Assembly: GCA_023390055.1 (NCBI GenBank) | Contig: JAEWDP010000169.1 | Span: 18,031 to 82,030 of the forward strand | Direction of reading: 5' to 3' | Source of the DNA: Pseudomonadota bacterium | Lineage (GTDB): Bacteria > Pseudomonadota > Alphaproteobacteria > Rhizobiales > Rhizobiaceae | DNA: 64,000 bases | Part shown: positions 35,688 through 47,092 of the stretch, piece by piece | Numbering within the stretch: the stretch's first letter is position 1 | Layout: each line of letters begins with the position of its first letter | Notes under the pieces: model-generated | Seen by the model: the letters and a program-made list of their open reading frames with translations, nothing else | Databases searched by the model: none | What the model was told of the DNA's origin: nothing | Translations under genes and position numbers: made by a program

Positions 35688-37078
35688 GCCATTTCCTCCC
35701 GCCCGGCCATTGGCAGCTTCACCTCGATTACCACTCCCCCGCCGTCGCGGTCGATGATCTGGATAGATCCATTGAAAGCGACGGCTACGTCCTTGGCGAT
35801 AGCGAGCCCCAGGCCGGTACCAGGGCGCCGGATATCCGTTCGAGCAAAACGCTCGAATACAAGTTCCTTCGCACTATCCGGTATGCCGGGCCCTCTGTCC
35901 CATACCTGGAGAACAACGGTCCCCTCCTGTCCATAAAGACATATTCGAACCTCTCCCGGTGCATGAATGAGAGCATTCTCGATAATGTTTCGGACCATTT
36001 CCCGCAGGGCAACCGGCTCTGCTTTCACCGTCAGCGGACAATCGACCACGTCGACCACTACGGACTGTACAAGCGACCCGTATGCGCTTTCGGCGCGCAA
36101 CATCTGCAGGGCATCCTCAATCGTGCGACAGACATCGACAATCTCACGTACCTGCGTTTCAAGGCGATGAATGGTTGTGGCATCGGACAATAGCATGTTT
36201 GCCAACAAGCCTGCGTTGCGGGCGTTCTCATGGATTCTGACAAGCCGCCGTTTCACCCGCGGATCATTGACCTCGTCGACACCGACCTCGGCCTGCGCCT
36301 GGATTGCCGCCAATGGTGTTCGCAACTGATGCGCTGCATCGGCAGTGACCCGTTTCAAACCTTCAAGCACAGAACCCAGCCGATCCATGAATTCGTTCAG
36401 TGCGAAAACGAGAGCGGAAACTTCGATCGGCACGTCCCTGTCGATGGGGCTGAGGTCGGAGGGTGCGCGCCCGCGCAGATCACTCTCTATGAGGCGCAAT
36501 GGCAAAAATGCCGATCGCACGGAAGCGAAGATAAGGCCACCGGAAAGGAGAGCTATGGCGACCGCTGGCAACATGCCCTTTATCGTTAACTGGCGCGCAA
36601 GTTGCTCCCGGGCCTCACGGGTCTCGGCGACCATGATGCCGATCCACCCACCGGTTCCCGTCGCCGTGTCGGCCGCCCGGAACCGCTGCACCGCGGCAAC
36701 GCGCACGGGATAGCCCCGATAGATCGCATCATAAAACCGCAGGGTTTCGTCCTGCAGATGCGGAAGGTCCAGACCAAGTACGGGTGAGCCCGTGACCAGA
36801 CTGCCGTCAGGCCCTGTCACCTTGTAAAAGATGCGATTGAGGCGCGAGGTTCCAAGTATTGCGAACGCTGAATAGGGAATGTCGACCGTGACAGCCCCCT
36901 CTTCGATACCAACCGTATCGGCAATCGACAGGACGGATGCGGTCAGCACGCGATCGAAAGCCTCATCGGCGGCCCGCCTGGCATAAGCGCCAACCGTAAA
37001 TGCAAGCACGGCACCAATGACAATGAACAGGAAGGCGGTGGTGAGCAGAAGCCGCCGCTCAATCGATACGCGCATCAT
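35684..37078 (-). CDS. Sensor histidine kinase (TctE-like)
   Basis: The protein has 464 residues. Two membrane helices (about 10-30 and 165-190) flank a periplasmic domain of about 140 residues of the 2CSK-N type. The phosphorylated histidine is in ADAAHQLRTPLAAI, and the ATP-binding boxes are NIIENALIHAP, DRGPGIPD and GTGLGLAIAK. It phosphorylates the response regulator encoded just upstream, and overlaps it by one base. TctE relatives govern uptake of organic anions. Confidence 0.88.
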   Translation of the reverse strand: MMRVSIERRLLLTTAFLFIVIGAVLAFTVGAYARRAADEAFDRVLTASVLSIADTVGIEEGAVTVDIPYSAFAILGTSRLNRIFYKVTGPDGSLVTGSPVLGLDLPHLQDETLRFYDAIYRGYPVRVAAVQRFRAADTATGTGGWIGIMVAETREAREQLARQLTIKGMLPAVAIALLSGGLIFASVRSAFLPLRLIESDLRGRAPSDLSPIDRDVPIEVSALVFALNEFMDRLGSVLEGLKRVTADAAHQLRTPLAAIQAQAEVGVDEVNDPRVKRRLVRIHENARNAGLLANMLLSDATTIHRLETQVREIVDVCRTIEDALQMLRAESAYGSLVQSVVVDVVDCPLTVKAEPVALREMVRNIIENALIHAPGEVRICLYGQEGTVVLQVWDRGPGIPDSAKELVFERFARTDIRRPGTGLGLAIAKDVAVAFNGSIQIIDRDGGGVVIEVKLPMAGREEMA

Positions 37079-37758
37079 CAGTTCACCGTATCCACCCTGG
37101 CACGCAGCATGTAGCCAGAGCCGCGGTGCGTGACGATTTCGACATCAGCACCGTCCAGTTTCTTGCGGATCCGAGACACCAGCAACTCCAGGGCATTCGG
37201 TGTGCCGGTATCCTCATGCCCGAAGAGCTTCAGGTAAAGCCGCTCCTTGCTGACTGTACTGCCGGAATGTGCGGCCAGGGCCTCCAGCACCTCGAATTCA
37301 CGCTTGCCCAGTTCCAGAGGTTCTCCGTCTAATCGCGCAGCACGGACAGACAAGTCGATTTCGAGAGGGCCAATTCTGATCAGCGACTGGGATAATCCCT
37401 GATGCCGACGGGAGACTGCTCTTAGTCGGGCTTCCAGTTCGCCGAGGTCAAATGGTTTGACGATGTAATCATCTGCGCCAAGATCGAGAAGGCTGATCTT
37501 ATCATCGAGCTGATTGCGGGCCGTGATGACAAGAACCGGAGTTTGTGACTGGCCGCTACGCATATTGGCCATGACCTCGAACCCGCTTCGACCCGGGAGA
37601 TTGATATCAAGGATCACGACATCGAAGGCACCGGAGAGGGCAAGTTCTTCTCCAGTCACGCCATCCTGCGCAAGTGTGACATGGTGCCCCGCCCGCGAGA
37701 GCTTCGCCTCGATGGCCTCGGCGATGTCTATGGAATCTTCGATTATCAAGATACGCAT
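37078..37758 (-). CDS. OmpR-family response regulator (TctD-like)
   Basis: From ATG 37758 the protein has 226 residues. The receiver domain shows IIEDS, VVILDINLPGRSGFEV (phospho-acceptor aspartate) and VITARNQLDD, and GADDYIVKPFDLGEL. The C-terminal winged helix ends LVSRIRKKLDGADVEIVTHRGSGY, cited as SRIRKKLDGADVEIVTHRGS. ATG 37758 is chosen because the receiver domain starts with MRILIIEDS; a longer upstream extension is not protein-like. It probably regulates the divergent transporter operon. Confidence 0.9.
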   Translation of the reverse strand: MRILIIEDSIDIAEAIEAKLSRAGHHVTLAQDGVTGEELALSGAFDVVILDINLPGRSGFEVMANMRSGQSQTPVLVITARNQLDDKISLLDLGADDYIVKPFDLGELEARLRAVSRRHQGLSQSLIRIGPLEIDLSVRAARLDGEPLELGKREFEVLEALAAHSGSTVSKERLYLKLFGHEDTGTPNALELLVSRIRKKLDGADVEIVTHRGSGYMLRARVDTVN

Positions 37759-37854
37759 GCGGCTGACAGGACTCTGACAGGAAAACTTCAGATACTGCCA
37801 CCTTACAGCAAGGGTTATGCCGAATGCGAGACGGTTTATCCTTCGGGAGGAGAA

Positions 37855-38817
37855 ATGAGACTCCAGCATGCATTAGTGGCCTCGGCAATACTGGCCGCGA
37901 CGATTTCGACTGGCGCAAACGCGATCGCCGAAACACCATGCGACCAGCGGGCGGATCTCGCTGAAGCTTACTGCGACGCTGATGGCGATCTGGTGGCGGA
38001 TCTGCCGGCGGATCCATCCAGATGGCGAAATCCCGATACGTTGGTATGGGCGTTTGCCCCTATCGAGGATCCTGCAGTTTATGCCCAGCTGTTTCGCCCC
38101 TTCACGCAGCACCTGTCGTCGTGCCTGGATCGACAGATCGTGTACTATCCAGTCCAGTCAGTGGCGGCGGAAATCGGCGCAATGCGTGCAGGCCGGCTGC
38201 ATTTTGCGGGATTTTCTACCGGGCCGACAATCAAAGCTGTCAATACGGCCGGCGCCGTACCCTTCGCGGCGAAGGGTCACAACGGCGAGATACGGGGTTA
38301 TCATCTGGTCGCGATATCGCGTGCGGATTCACCTTATCGAACATTGCAGGATCTTAAGGGAAAACGCGTTGCACATGTTTCGCCGACCTCGAATTCCGGC
38401 AATCTCGCCGCACGCGCCCTCTTTCCCGAACATGGCCTTGTCCCCGACGTCGATTATCAGCCGATCATGTCGGGAGCCCATGACAAATCAGTCCTTGGAG
38501 TCGTCTCCGGAGACTACGATATGGCAGCCGTGGCTTCCGATGTTGTCGAACGCCTCGTCGAGCGAGGCGCGGTCACCCCCGACGCCATCCGGATACTCTA
38601 TGAGAGCCCACGTTTTCCCACATCAGCCTTTGCTCATGCCCATGATCTTCATCCCGACCTGACGGAAAAGCTCAAATCCTGCTTCTTTTCCTTCCGGTTT
38701 CCCGCACAGATGAGCGCCGCATTTAACGGGGACGAACAGTTCCTGCCCGTGCGGTATGACAAGGCATGGCAGACAGTCCGGGAGGTGACTGCCGCAGTGG
38801 GCGCCTTGCCAGACTGA
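37855..38817 (+). CDS. PhnD-type periplasmic binding protein
   Basis: A 320-residue protein from ATG 37855, preceded by a strong GGGAGGA site. The signal peptide is followed by VWAFAPIEDPAVYAQLF, the GRLHFAGFSTGPTIKAV segment, and KGKRVAHVSPTSNSGNLAAR, which match the PhnD/PtxB/AioX group that binds phosphonate, phosphite or similar oxyanions. It is divergent from the two-component genes and has no phn permease nearby. AioX homologues act as sensor-binding proteins for a kinase, so this one may sense rather than transport; the ligand is unknown. Confidence 0.82.
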   Translation: MRLQHALVASAILAATISTGANAIAETPCDQRADLAEAYCDADGDLVADLPADPSRWRNPDTLVWAFAPIEDPAVYAQLFRPFTQHLSSCLDRQIVYYPVQSVAAEIGAMRAGRLHFAGFSTGPTIKAVNTAGAVPFAAKGHNGEIRGYHLVAISRADSPYRTLQDLKGKRVAHVSPTSNSGNLAARALFPEHGLVPDVDYQPIMSGAHDKSVLGVVSGDYDMAAVASDVVERLVERGAVTPDAIRILYESPRFPTSAFAHAHDLHPDLTEKLKSCFFSFRFPAQMSAAFNGDEQFLPVRYDKAWQTVREVTAAVGALPD

Positions 38818-38879
38818 TCCGGAACATGAACCGCCTGAGAACGCATACTCCTTCCTGCACAGACTGACGACCAGAGCCA

Positions 38880-40724
38880 ATGACACTGCAAGCCAAATTT
38901 CCGGGAGATCCGGCGCATCCTCGCCACACCGCATCCTGGCGGCGCTATTCCTACCTGCTTCGCGTCAATATCGCCGATCCAACGCTCCTGCTCGCCCTGC
39001 TGCTGCTTGCCGTTTTCGGATACCTCATCCTGGCTCCTATCCTGTTGCTTTTGGCAGACGCCGTCACGGTACATTTCCAGGACATTGCACGCAGCGGCCA
39101 GGAGCTCGGCGCACCAACATTATATTATCTGGATCGCGTTCTGTTTTCCGCGATATCGCGCGACCTCTTCTGGTGGCCACTGGCCCATACGGCAGTCATA
39201 TCCATCGCTGCCATCGTCATAGCCTTCCTTGTTGGCGGCCCACTCGGCTGGCTGTTAAGCCGCACGGACCTTATGGGCAAAAGGTGGTTTTCGACAGCGC
39301 TTCTGCTCCCATACATGCTGCCATCATGGACGTTCGCGCTCGCGTGGCTCTCCCTTTTCAAGAACCGCACGACCGGCGGCATCCCTGGATGGATGGAGAC
39401 CCTCGGCCTCACCCCGCCTGATTGGCTTGCCTATGGTGCTTTTCCCATCGCGCTGATCTTAGCGCTGCACTATGCCCCCTTTGTCATCCTGCTGTTTGGA
39501 AACGCACTGAAACAGTTTGACACGCAGCTGGAAGATTCGGCTCGTAGCCTCGGCGCACGGCCAGGTGTCGTGGCCCGGCGGATCATCCTGCCCCTGATGA
39601 TGCCATCACTCGCTTCAGCGGCAACGTTGATCTTCGCCAAATGTCTCGGCGACTTCGGGGTGGCTTACGTTCTGGGCGTGCCCGTTGGCTTTGATGTACT
39701 GGCCACCTCCCTCTTTCGTGCCATCTCGACCAGCCAGGCCGGTGTATCGGCTGTCATCGCAGGTGTGATTGTCCTCCTCGGTACGCTTTCCGTCGTCATT
39801 GACATGCGCCTCATGAAGGATGCCAAGCGCTTCGTGACCATTGGCGCCAAAGGCGCAATGGTACGCGAGGCACCGCTTGGAAAATGGCAGATACCTGCTG
39901 TGCTGTGGGTTTTCACAGTCTTCCTGATCAGTGCCGTAATCCCCCTCGTCGCGCTGACGCTGACGACGGTCATGCGCGTGCCTGGCTCGTTCGACCTCGG
40001 CAACTTTACCCTCGACTACTGGATTGGTACGGATCTCGGGACCACAGCACTGCGCCAGGGAATTCTCCTGACGGGTGAGTTCTGGCAGGCATTGTGGAAT
40101 ACAGTCTGGATGGTCGGCCTTGCATCACTGGGTGCAGGCCTGCTTGGGCTCCTCGTCGGTTACGGCGTGGCGCGTTCACCCATACGGATTGTCTCCGTGG
40201 TACTGCGGCAGATCACCTTCCTGCCCTATCTGGTCCCCGGCATCGCGTTTGCGGTCGCCTATTTGTCAATGTTCGCGGTCGCCCGTCCGCCGCTACCGGC
40301 TCTCTATGGGACGCCCGTTATTCTCGTCCTGGCGATCCTTGCCGATCAGATGCCTTTTGCCTCACGTGCCGGCATCTCTTCTATGATGCAGCTTGGCCGC
40401 GAACCGGAAGAAGCTGGACAGATCGTGGGTGCCGGCTGGTTCCGACGCATGCGCTCCATCGTATTGCCCATCCAGCGCCGCGCGCTTGTATCAGCAATTC
40501 TCCTGCCCTTCATCTCCGGGATCAAGGGCCTCAGCCTCGTCATCGTCCTTGCCGTTCCCGGTACGGATCTCCTTACCACATACGCAATCCGCCTTGTCGA
40601 CTACGGCTATAGTCAGGCTGCTAATGCCGTTGTCGTAATGCTGTGTGTCGTCGCCTTCACCGGCACGATGCTGGTGCAAAAGATCGGCAGGGCCTCCCTC
40701 TCGGACGGCATGGGAAGCAAGTAA
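38880..40724 (+). CDS. ABC permease with two fused domains (FbpB/AfuB-like)
   Basis: A 614-residue protein with about twelve membrane helices in two halves. Each half has an EAA docking loop: LEDSARSLGARPGVVARRII and EEAGQIVGAGWFRRMRSIVL. Such fused permeases serve Fbp/Afu-type importers for ferric iron or sugar phosphates. It is followed by its ATPase with a TAATG overlap. The ATG has a weak ribosome binding site, so the exact start is uncertain. Confidence 0.85.
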   Translation: MTLQAKFPGDPAHPRHTASWRRYSYLLRVNIADPTLLLALLLLAVFGYLILAPILLLLADAVTVHFQDIARSGQELGAPTLYYLDRVLFSAISRDLFWWPLAHTAVISIAAIVIAFLVGGPLGWLLSRTDLMGKRWFSTALLLPYMLPSWTFALAWLSLFKNRTTGGIPGWMETLGLTPPDWLAYGAFPIALILALHYAPFVILLFGNALKQFDTQLEDSARSLGARPGVVARRIILPLMMPSLASAATLIFAKCLGDFGVAYVLGVPVGFDVLATSLFRAISTSQAGVSAVIAGVIVLLGTLSVVIDMRLMKDAKRFVTIGAKGAMVREAPLGKWQIPAVLWVFTVFLISAVIPLVALTLTTVMRVPGSFDLGNFTLDYWIGTDLGTTALRQGILLTGEFWQALWNTVWMVGLASLGAGLLGLLVGYGVARSPIRIVSVVLRQITFLPYLVPGIAFAVAYLSMFAVARPPLPALYGTPVILVLAILADQMPFASRAGISSMMQLGREPEEAGQIVGAGWFRRMRSIVLPIQRRALVSAILLPFISGIKGLSLVIVLAVPGTDLLTTYAIRLVDYGYSQAANAVVVMLCVVAFTGTMLVQKIGRASLSDGMGSK

Positions 40725-41824
40725 TGTCCAGCATCACTTTGGAACACATTCGCAAAAGCTATGGGCGCAATGCACCACCAGCAATCGCCAATCTCAACAT
40801 GGAGATCAACTCGTCAGAGTTCCTGTGCCTGCTTGGCCCTTCCGGATGCGGCAAGACCACGACGCTGCGCATGATAGCCGGCCTCGAGCATCCCACGGAA
40901 GGCAGGATCCTGGTGGATGGCAAGCCGGTCGTGTCCGTCGATGACGGGATCTTCACCGTACCGGAGAAGCGCAATATGGGGCTTGTCTTTCAAAATTATG
41001 CGCTTTGGCCGCACATGACGGTTCGCGAAAACGTCGCATTCGGTCTCACCTTGCGCAAGACCCCCGCGCCGGAGCGGGACGCCATTGTCACTCAGGTCAT
41101 GACCAAGCTCGGTATCGCCCAGTATGCAGATCGTTACCCGGCGCAGCTGTCGGGCGGACAGCAGCAGCGTGTGGCACTTGCGCGCATGCTTGCTCTCAAG
41201 CCCTCGATCATTCTGCTCGATGAGCCGCTCTCCAATCTCGATGCCAAACTGAGGCTCGAGATGCGCTCCGAACTCAAACGCATCCATGCCGAAGCCGGAT
41301 CAACCATCATTTTCGTCACCCATGACCAATGGGAAGCCATGACGCTTGCGACCACGATTGCCGTGATGAGCGAGGGAGCGTTGCAGCAGGTGGGAACCCC
41401 CGACGATATCTATGAGCGTCCTGCCAATCGCTTCGTCGCAGAATTTGTCGGCAGCCTGCCGATCAACATCATTGAACGGGATGCGGCAGCCCCGGATCCG
41501 CTTCATCTCTGGCTGGACAGACTGCTTGCACACTTCGAGCTTGCCGCAGCACCCGTGATGTCTGCCGGTATCCGACCCGAGACTGTACGGCTAGGCAGCC
41601 TCAACGACGACGATGCAAAGCTGCATGCTGCCGGTCTGGGAACAATTGTCGATGTCGTTCCAACCGGTGGAAGCTGGATTGTGGAACTCGATATCCAGGG
41701 CACGCGGTTTTTCGCGATCACCACCGACAGCCCGTCACGACGCATGGGCGACAGTATTCACTTCTGGGTTGAAAGGCAGCATCTGCATCTGTTCGACCGG
41801 GACAAGAACCGCATCGCTCGGTAG
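40724..41824 (+). CDS. ABC transporter ATP-binding protein (FbpC/AfuC-like)
   Basis: A 366-residue protein from ATG 40724, which overlaps the permease stop (TAATG). Walker A GPSGCGKTT, Q-loop VFQNYALWPHM, signature LSGGQQQRVALARML, Walker B IILLDEPLSNLDA and H-loop FVTHDQWEAM are intact. A TOBE-type domain of about 100 residues follows (GIRPETVRLG, DIQGTRFFAIT). It powers the fused permease. Confidence 0.9.
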   Translation: MSSITLEHIRKSYGRNAPPAIANLNMEINSSEFLCLLGPSGCGKTTTLRMIAGLEHPTEGRILVDGKPVVSVDDGIFTVPEKRNMGLVFQNYALWPHMTVRENVAFGLTLRKTPAPERDAIVTQVMTKLGIAQYADRYPAQLSGGQQQRVALARMLALKPSIILLDEPLSNLDAKLRLEMRSELKRIHAEAGSTIIFVTHDQWEAMTLATTIAVMSEGALQQVGTPDDIYERPANRFVAEFVGSLPINIIERDAAAPDPLHLWLDRLLAHFELAAAPVMSAGIRPETVRLGSLNDDDAKLHAAGLGTIVDVVPTGGSWIVELDIQGTRFFAITTDSPSRRMGDSIHFWVERQHLHLFDRDKNRIAR

Positions 41825-41857
41825 CCGAGAATGCGTGACCAGGCAAAGGAGGAAATC

Positions 41858-42997
41858 ATGCCTAAGACGACAATCCGCCTCATCACGGGAGTTTCAATCC
41901 TGGCCATGGGGATAGCAAGCGCCATGGCGCAAGACGCCCAGCAACTCGGCATCCCGGACAGCGAATATTCGTTGGAAGCGCTCATCGAAGCGGCCAAAAA
42001 GGAGGGTCCGATCACCGTCATCGACGCCACGGGCAAGATCGTGACAATGGCCGAGAACTTCTCGAAGAAATATGGCCTGGAGGCCACTGGCGTCAAGATG
42101 AGCGGCCAGGACCAGGAGCAGATCATTGCGCGGGAAGCTGCCGCCGGCAACGTGCGCACAGACGTCTTCAACATGAGCAATCTGCCGTCAGTCACCAGCC
42201 AGATCCTGCCGCAGGGTTTCGGCGTATCGTGGCTTGCACCCGACCTCAAGGATAAGATCCCGGCCGAATACCAGAACCCGGCAATCACCAGCAACAATCC
42301 GTGGGTCTTCGCCTACAATACAGACGTTTATGGCGACACCTGCCCGGTCGACAATCTCTGGGCGCTGACGACCGAGGAATGGAAGGGTCGCGTCGCCATT
42401 CCCGATCCACTGCTGCGCAACGAGACGATGTTCTGGTTCAACCAGATCGCGACCCATGAGGATGCCGCCATGCGGGCCGCCTATCAGGATCAGTTCGGCG
42501 AGGAACTGAAGACTGACGAAGCGAGTGCAACGGCCGAATGGGTCAAACGCCTCGCCCAGAACAAGACGAAGGTCACCAAGAGCGACAGCGATGTCGGACC
42601 CATCGTCGGTGCCAAGGAAGAACAGCCGCCGATCGGCTTCCTCAGCGCAGCGATCTTCAGAGATGCCAAAAAGGACGGCTATGGCATGGGCATCTGCAAG
42701 GAGATGAAGCCGTGGATCGGGCAACTCACGCCGCGTGTGGCCGTGATCGCAACGGGTACGAAGAGCCCCAATACGGCCAAGCTTTTCGCTCGTTTCATGA
42801 TGACCGAGGAAGGCATGGCGCCACAGCTTGGGGACGGCAAGATCTCGACCAACATCGACGCCAAGATGCCGGACAGTGAAGCATCCGGGATCGCCAACCA
42901 TCTCGACAAGCTTTACGTCAACCACTCGGAGACGACACAGGATGATTTTGCCAAACTCCAGGACTGGCAAGACTTCTGGCTGACGAACTCCCGTTAG
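41858..42997 (+). CDS. ABC transporter substrate-binding protein (FbpA/AfuA-like)
   Basis: A 379-residue periplasmic protein. A signal peptide ending ...GIASAMAQD leads a mature domain with the class F pattern: GPITVIDATGKIVTMAENFSKK, cited as PITVIDATGKIVTMAENF, plus NNPWVFAYNTDVYGDTCP and LWALTTEEWKGRVAIPDP. In AfuA relatives this fold binds hexose phosphates, in FbpA iron; the residues do not settle which. It is the last gene of the operon and has its own ribosome binding site (AAGGAGGAA). Confidence 0.85.
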   Translation: MPKTTIRLITGVSILAMGIASAMAQDAQQLGIPDSEYSLEALIEAAKKEGPITVIDATGKIVTMAENFSKKYGLEATGVKMSGQDQEQIIAREAAAGNVRTDVFNMSNLPSVTSQILPQGFGVSWLAPDLKDKIPAEYQNPAITSNNPWVFAYNTDVYGDTCPVDNLWALTTEEWKGRVAIPDPLLRNETMFWFNQIATHEDAAMRAAYQDQFGEELKTDEASATAEWVKRLAQNKTKVTKSDSDVGPIVGAKEEQPPIGFLSAAIFRDAKKDGYGMGICKEMKPWIGQLTPRVAVIATGTKSPNTAKLFARFMMTEEGMAPQLGDGKISTNIDAKMPDSEASGIANHLDKLYVNHSETTQDDFAKLQDWQDFWLTNSR

Positions 42998-43005
42998 TCA
43001 CATAG

Positions 43006-43036
43006 CAGCCCCACTCCTCCTGAGGGCGTGGGGCTG
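43006..43036 (+). terminator. Hairpin after the Fbp/Afu-type operon
   Basis: CAGCCCCAC (43006-43014) pairs perfectly with GTGGGGCTG (43028-43036). There is no T-run after it, so termination would be weak or Rho-dependent. The following 260 bases up to the ettA terminator have no recognised gene. Confidence 0.5.
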
Positions 43037-43300
43037 TCACAGATCATGCTCTTATGGCGGTCAACGGCACTCACTTACGGGATTTCCACTTCCCCGCAAG
43101 TCACCCTCCCCAGCTTGGAGATGTGATCGCCTCCAATGGCGGTTTCTATACCAGGGACCTTGTCGCAATACGAAAGCTTGCAGTGCAGACCAGTCGGTTT
43201 CAAGAAACAAGGGAGTTGTAGAGGTCACGCTTTGACAAGATCCACCTCCCGGCATTCACGGGACCCCTGCCCCTGATCAGCAGTGGCACCTACCTAAAGA

Positions 43301-43326
43301 AGAGGGCCCGGCAAGCCGGGCCCTTC
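43301..43326 (-). terminator. Intrinsic terminator of ettA
   Basis: GGGCCCGGC (43304-43312) and GCCGGGCCC (43315-43323) form a strong 9-bp stem closing on two bases, flanked by AGA/TCT. On the − strand, the direction of ettA, it runs into a short T-rich tail. It lies 28 bases after the ettA stop. Confidence 0.75.
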
Positions 43327-43350
43327 TGAAAATTCAGGCATCGCCCTTAA

Positions 43351-45000
<1,650 letters not shown>

Positions 45001-45089
45001 GAATAAATTGCTCCAGGGCGGATTTCGGTTGGCCGCTATGTAGGCGATAAGGAGCGCGGGGGCAATCCGCGCGAGCCCGAGAGGATTGG

Positions 45090-46019
45090 ATGTTCAAACA
45101 AATCACGCGGTTATGCAGCCCGACCGGTGCCAGTATTGCGTATCGGCACATGCCAGCCGGCAAACTTGCACGCGCCATTCTTCTGATCTGCCATGGGCTG
45201 GCCGAGCATTCCGGCAGATATGAGGAATTTGCAACCGTCATGGCTGGCGAGGGCCTGCACGTGTTTGCCCATGACCATCGTGGACACGGCCTGACAACCG
45301 CTCCCGACGCGCCTCAATCTAGGTTCGCTGCCAGAGACGGCACCCGCAGGGTCATCGATGATGTCCACGCCATGCGCAACCTTACGGCCAGCACTTACCC
45401 TGGATTGCCGGTCATCCTGTTCGGACACTCGATGGGCGGGCTCGTGGCACTCAATGCGGCTTGCGACTATCCGGATGACGTTCAGGCGCTTGCCATCTGG
45501 AATTCCAATCTCCATCCCGGACTTGCAGGGCGTTTGGCGCAGGTGGTCCTGCGCATTGAAAAGGCATTGATGGGCGCCGACGTTCCAAGCGCGATCCTGC
45601 CGAGGGCAACGTTTCGCAGCTGGGGCCGCTCCATGCCGGAAAAGCGGACCGATGCAGACTGGCTGAGCAGTGACAGAAGCGAAGTAGATAGCTTCAACGA
45701 TGATCCGCTGTGCGGCTTTGACGCCAGTATCTCGCTCTGGATTGACCTCTTCGAGATGACATATCGTGGCATCAGGGATATCGACCGGCTGCCGAAAGCA
45801 CTCCCGATCCATCTCGCTGGCGGTGAACAAGATCCCGCAACCAATGGCGGCAAAGAGGTTCTCTGGCTGGCGGAGCGACTTGATCGTCATGGCCTCAGCC
45901 AGGTTACTACGAAGATCTGGCCGGCGACGCGCCACGAAACATTAAAGGAACGCGTCAGGCACGATGCGATGAGGCAATTTGCAACCTGGACGAAAGCATT
46001 TTTCCCTGAAACGGAATGA
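45090..46019 (+). CDS. Serine hydrolase of the lysophospholipase/monoacylglycerol-lipase group
   Basis: A 309-residue alpha/beta hydrolase. The nucleophile elbow is FGHSMGGLVALNAA, and an upstream HGLAEHSGRYEEFA and DHRGHGLT are typical of the serine-aminopeptidase S33/lysophospholipase L2 group. The triad Asp and His lie in the C-terminal part (AGGEQDPAT and ATRHETLKE). No signal peptide is seen. It heads a cluster with an EamA exporter, CoA-transferase and ThDP enzyme, with a 100-base gap before the exporter; its link to them is not clear. Confidence 0.82.
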   Translation: MFKQITRLCSPTGASIAYRHMPAGKLARAILLICHGLAEHSGRYEEFATVMAGEGLHVFAHDHRGHGLTTAPDAPQSRFAARDGTRRVIDDVHAMRNLTASTYPGLPVILFGHSMGGLVALNAACDYPDDVQALAIWNSNLHPGLAGRLAQVVLRIEKALMGADVPSAILPRATFRSWGRSMPEKRTDADWLSSDRSEVDSFNDDPLCGFDASISLWIDLFEMTYRGIRDIDRLPKALPIHLAGGEQDPATNGGKEVLWLAERLDRHGLSQVTTKIWPATRHETLKERVRHDAMRQFATWTKAFFPETE

Positions 46020-46119
46020 AGTAATGACATTTCTTCAAGTGCCTTGCGACACGCGCTTGGATATAGGTTAAGCGGCGGCAGCGGCATCAATCGCGCTTCG
46101 GTTCGCAAGAGTGGCAAGC

Positions 46120-47082
46120 ATGACTTCACCGGCGGGTAACCCCACCATCCAGTCCAGCCCTTCAACGGGTATCGTCAACGGCCTTTTGCTGATGGCTCTG
46201 GCGACACTGTTGGCGCCACTCATCGATATTTTTGCAAAGCTTGCAACCGACACCACGTCCCCCACGATGATCACGGCTGCCCGTTTCCTGTTCCAGGCCA
46301 TCTTCATGTTGCCGATCATTGTCTGGAACGGATCGTGGCGGCTTTTTTCCTGGCGCATGAGCTTCTATCACGCAATCCGGGCGGCAATCATCACGCTTTC
46401 TATGATCTGTTTCGTGGCCACGCTTGCAGTCATGCCGGTTGCCGACGCGATCGCCATCTTCTTCGTCGAACCGATCATCTTGACCATCCTTGCCAGCATC
46501 TTTCTCAAGGAAACCATTGGCTGGCGTCGCTATACGGCCTGTGGCGTGGGCTTCGTCGGCGCGTTGATCGTGATCCGCCCAAGCTTCGAGGAGGTTGGAC
46601 TGGTATCGCTCCTGCCGATCATTACCGCCATCTGCGTGGCCATCTTTGCACTGATCACGCGCGCGCTTGCACCGCGGGAAAATCCCTGGGCCATGCAGTT
46701 TCAGATGTCGCTGTGGGGCATTCCGATCTGTGCTTTGCTGCTTCTGGTGGGCGACTGGAGCGGGGTCGGTTTCCTTGCCCCCTCCACACCGGATGTAACA
46801 ATCTTCACCTGGCTGATCGGTGTCGGCTTCTTTGCTGCAATCTCCGGAATTCTGGCGGTTTATGCCTATCGCCTGGCACCGGCATCAGTTCTGGCGCCAA
46901 TGCAGTATTTCGAGATCGTTTCAGCAACGCTGTTCGGCTGGCTTGTCTTCCAGGACTTCCCCGACAAGGTGAAATGGCTCGGCATCGCCATCATCATCGG
47001 TTCGGGTCTCTATATCATCTGGCGCGAGCGACGCGTCGCCTCAAAACCGTTGACGGCTGCGCAAGCATCCGTTGCCCCGTGA
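46120..47082 (+). CDS. EamA/DMT-type exporter
   Basis: About 320 residues with ten membrane helices in two EamA repeats (VNGLLLMALATLLAPLIDIF and the ADAIAIFFVEPIILTILASIF segment, cited as ADAIAIFFVEPIILTILAS). A GTG at 46111 could be the start instead. Function is probably export of a small metabolite, as in the RhaT/YdcZ-like group. It precedes the CoA-transferase gene by 10 bases. Confidence 0.82.
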   Translation: MTSPAGNPTIQSSPSTGIVNGLLLMALATLLAPLIDIFAKLATDTTSPTMITAARFLFQAIFMLPIIVWNGSWRLFSWRMSFYHAIRAAIITLSMICFVATLAVMPVADAIAIFFVEPIILTILASIFLKETIGWRRYTACGVGFVGALIVIRPSFEEVGLVSLLPIITAICVAIFALITRALAPRENPWAMQFQMSLWGIPICALLLLVGDWSGVGFLAPSTPDVTIFTWLIGVGFFAAISGILAVYAYRLAPASVLAPMQYFEIVSATLFGWLVFQDFPDKVKWLGIAIIIGSGLYIIWRERRVASKPLTAAQASVAP

Positions 47083-47092
47083 GGAAGGTCAA

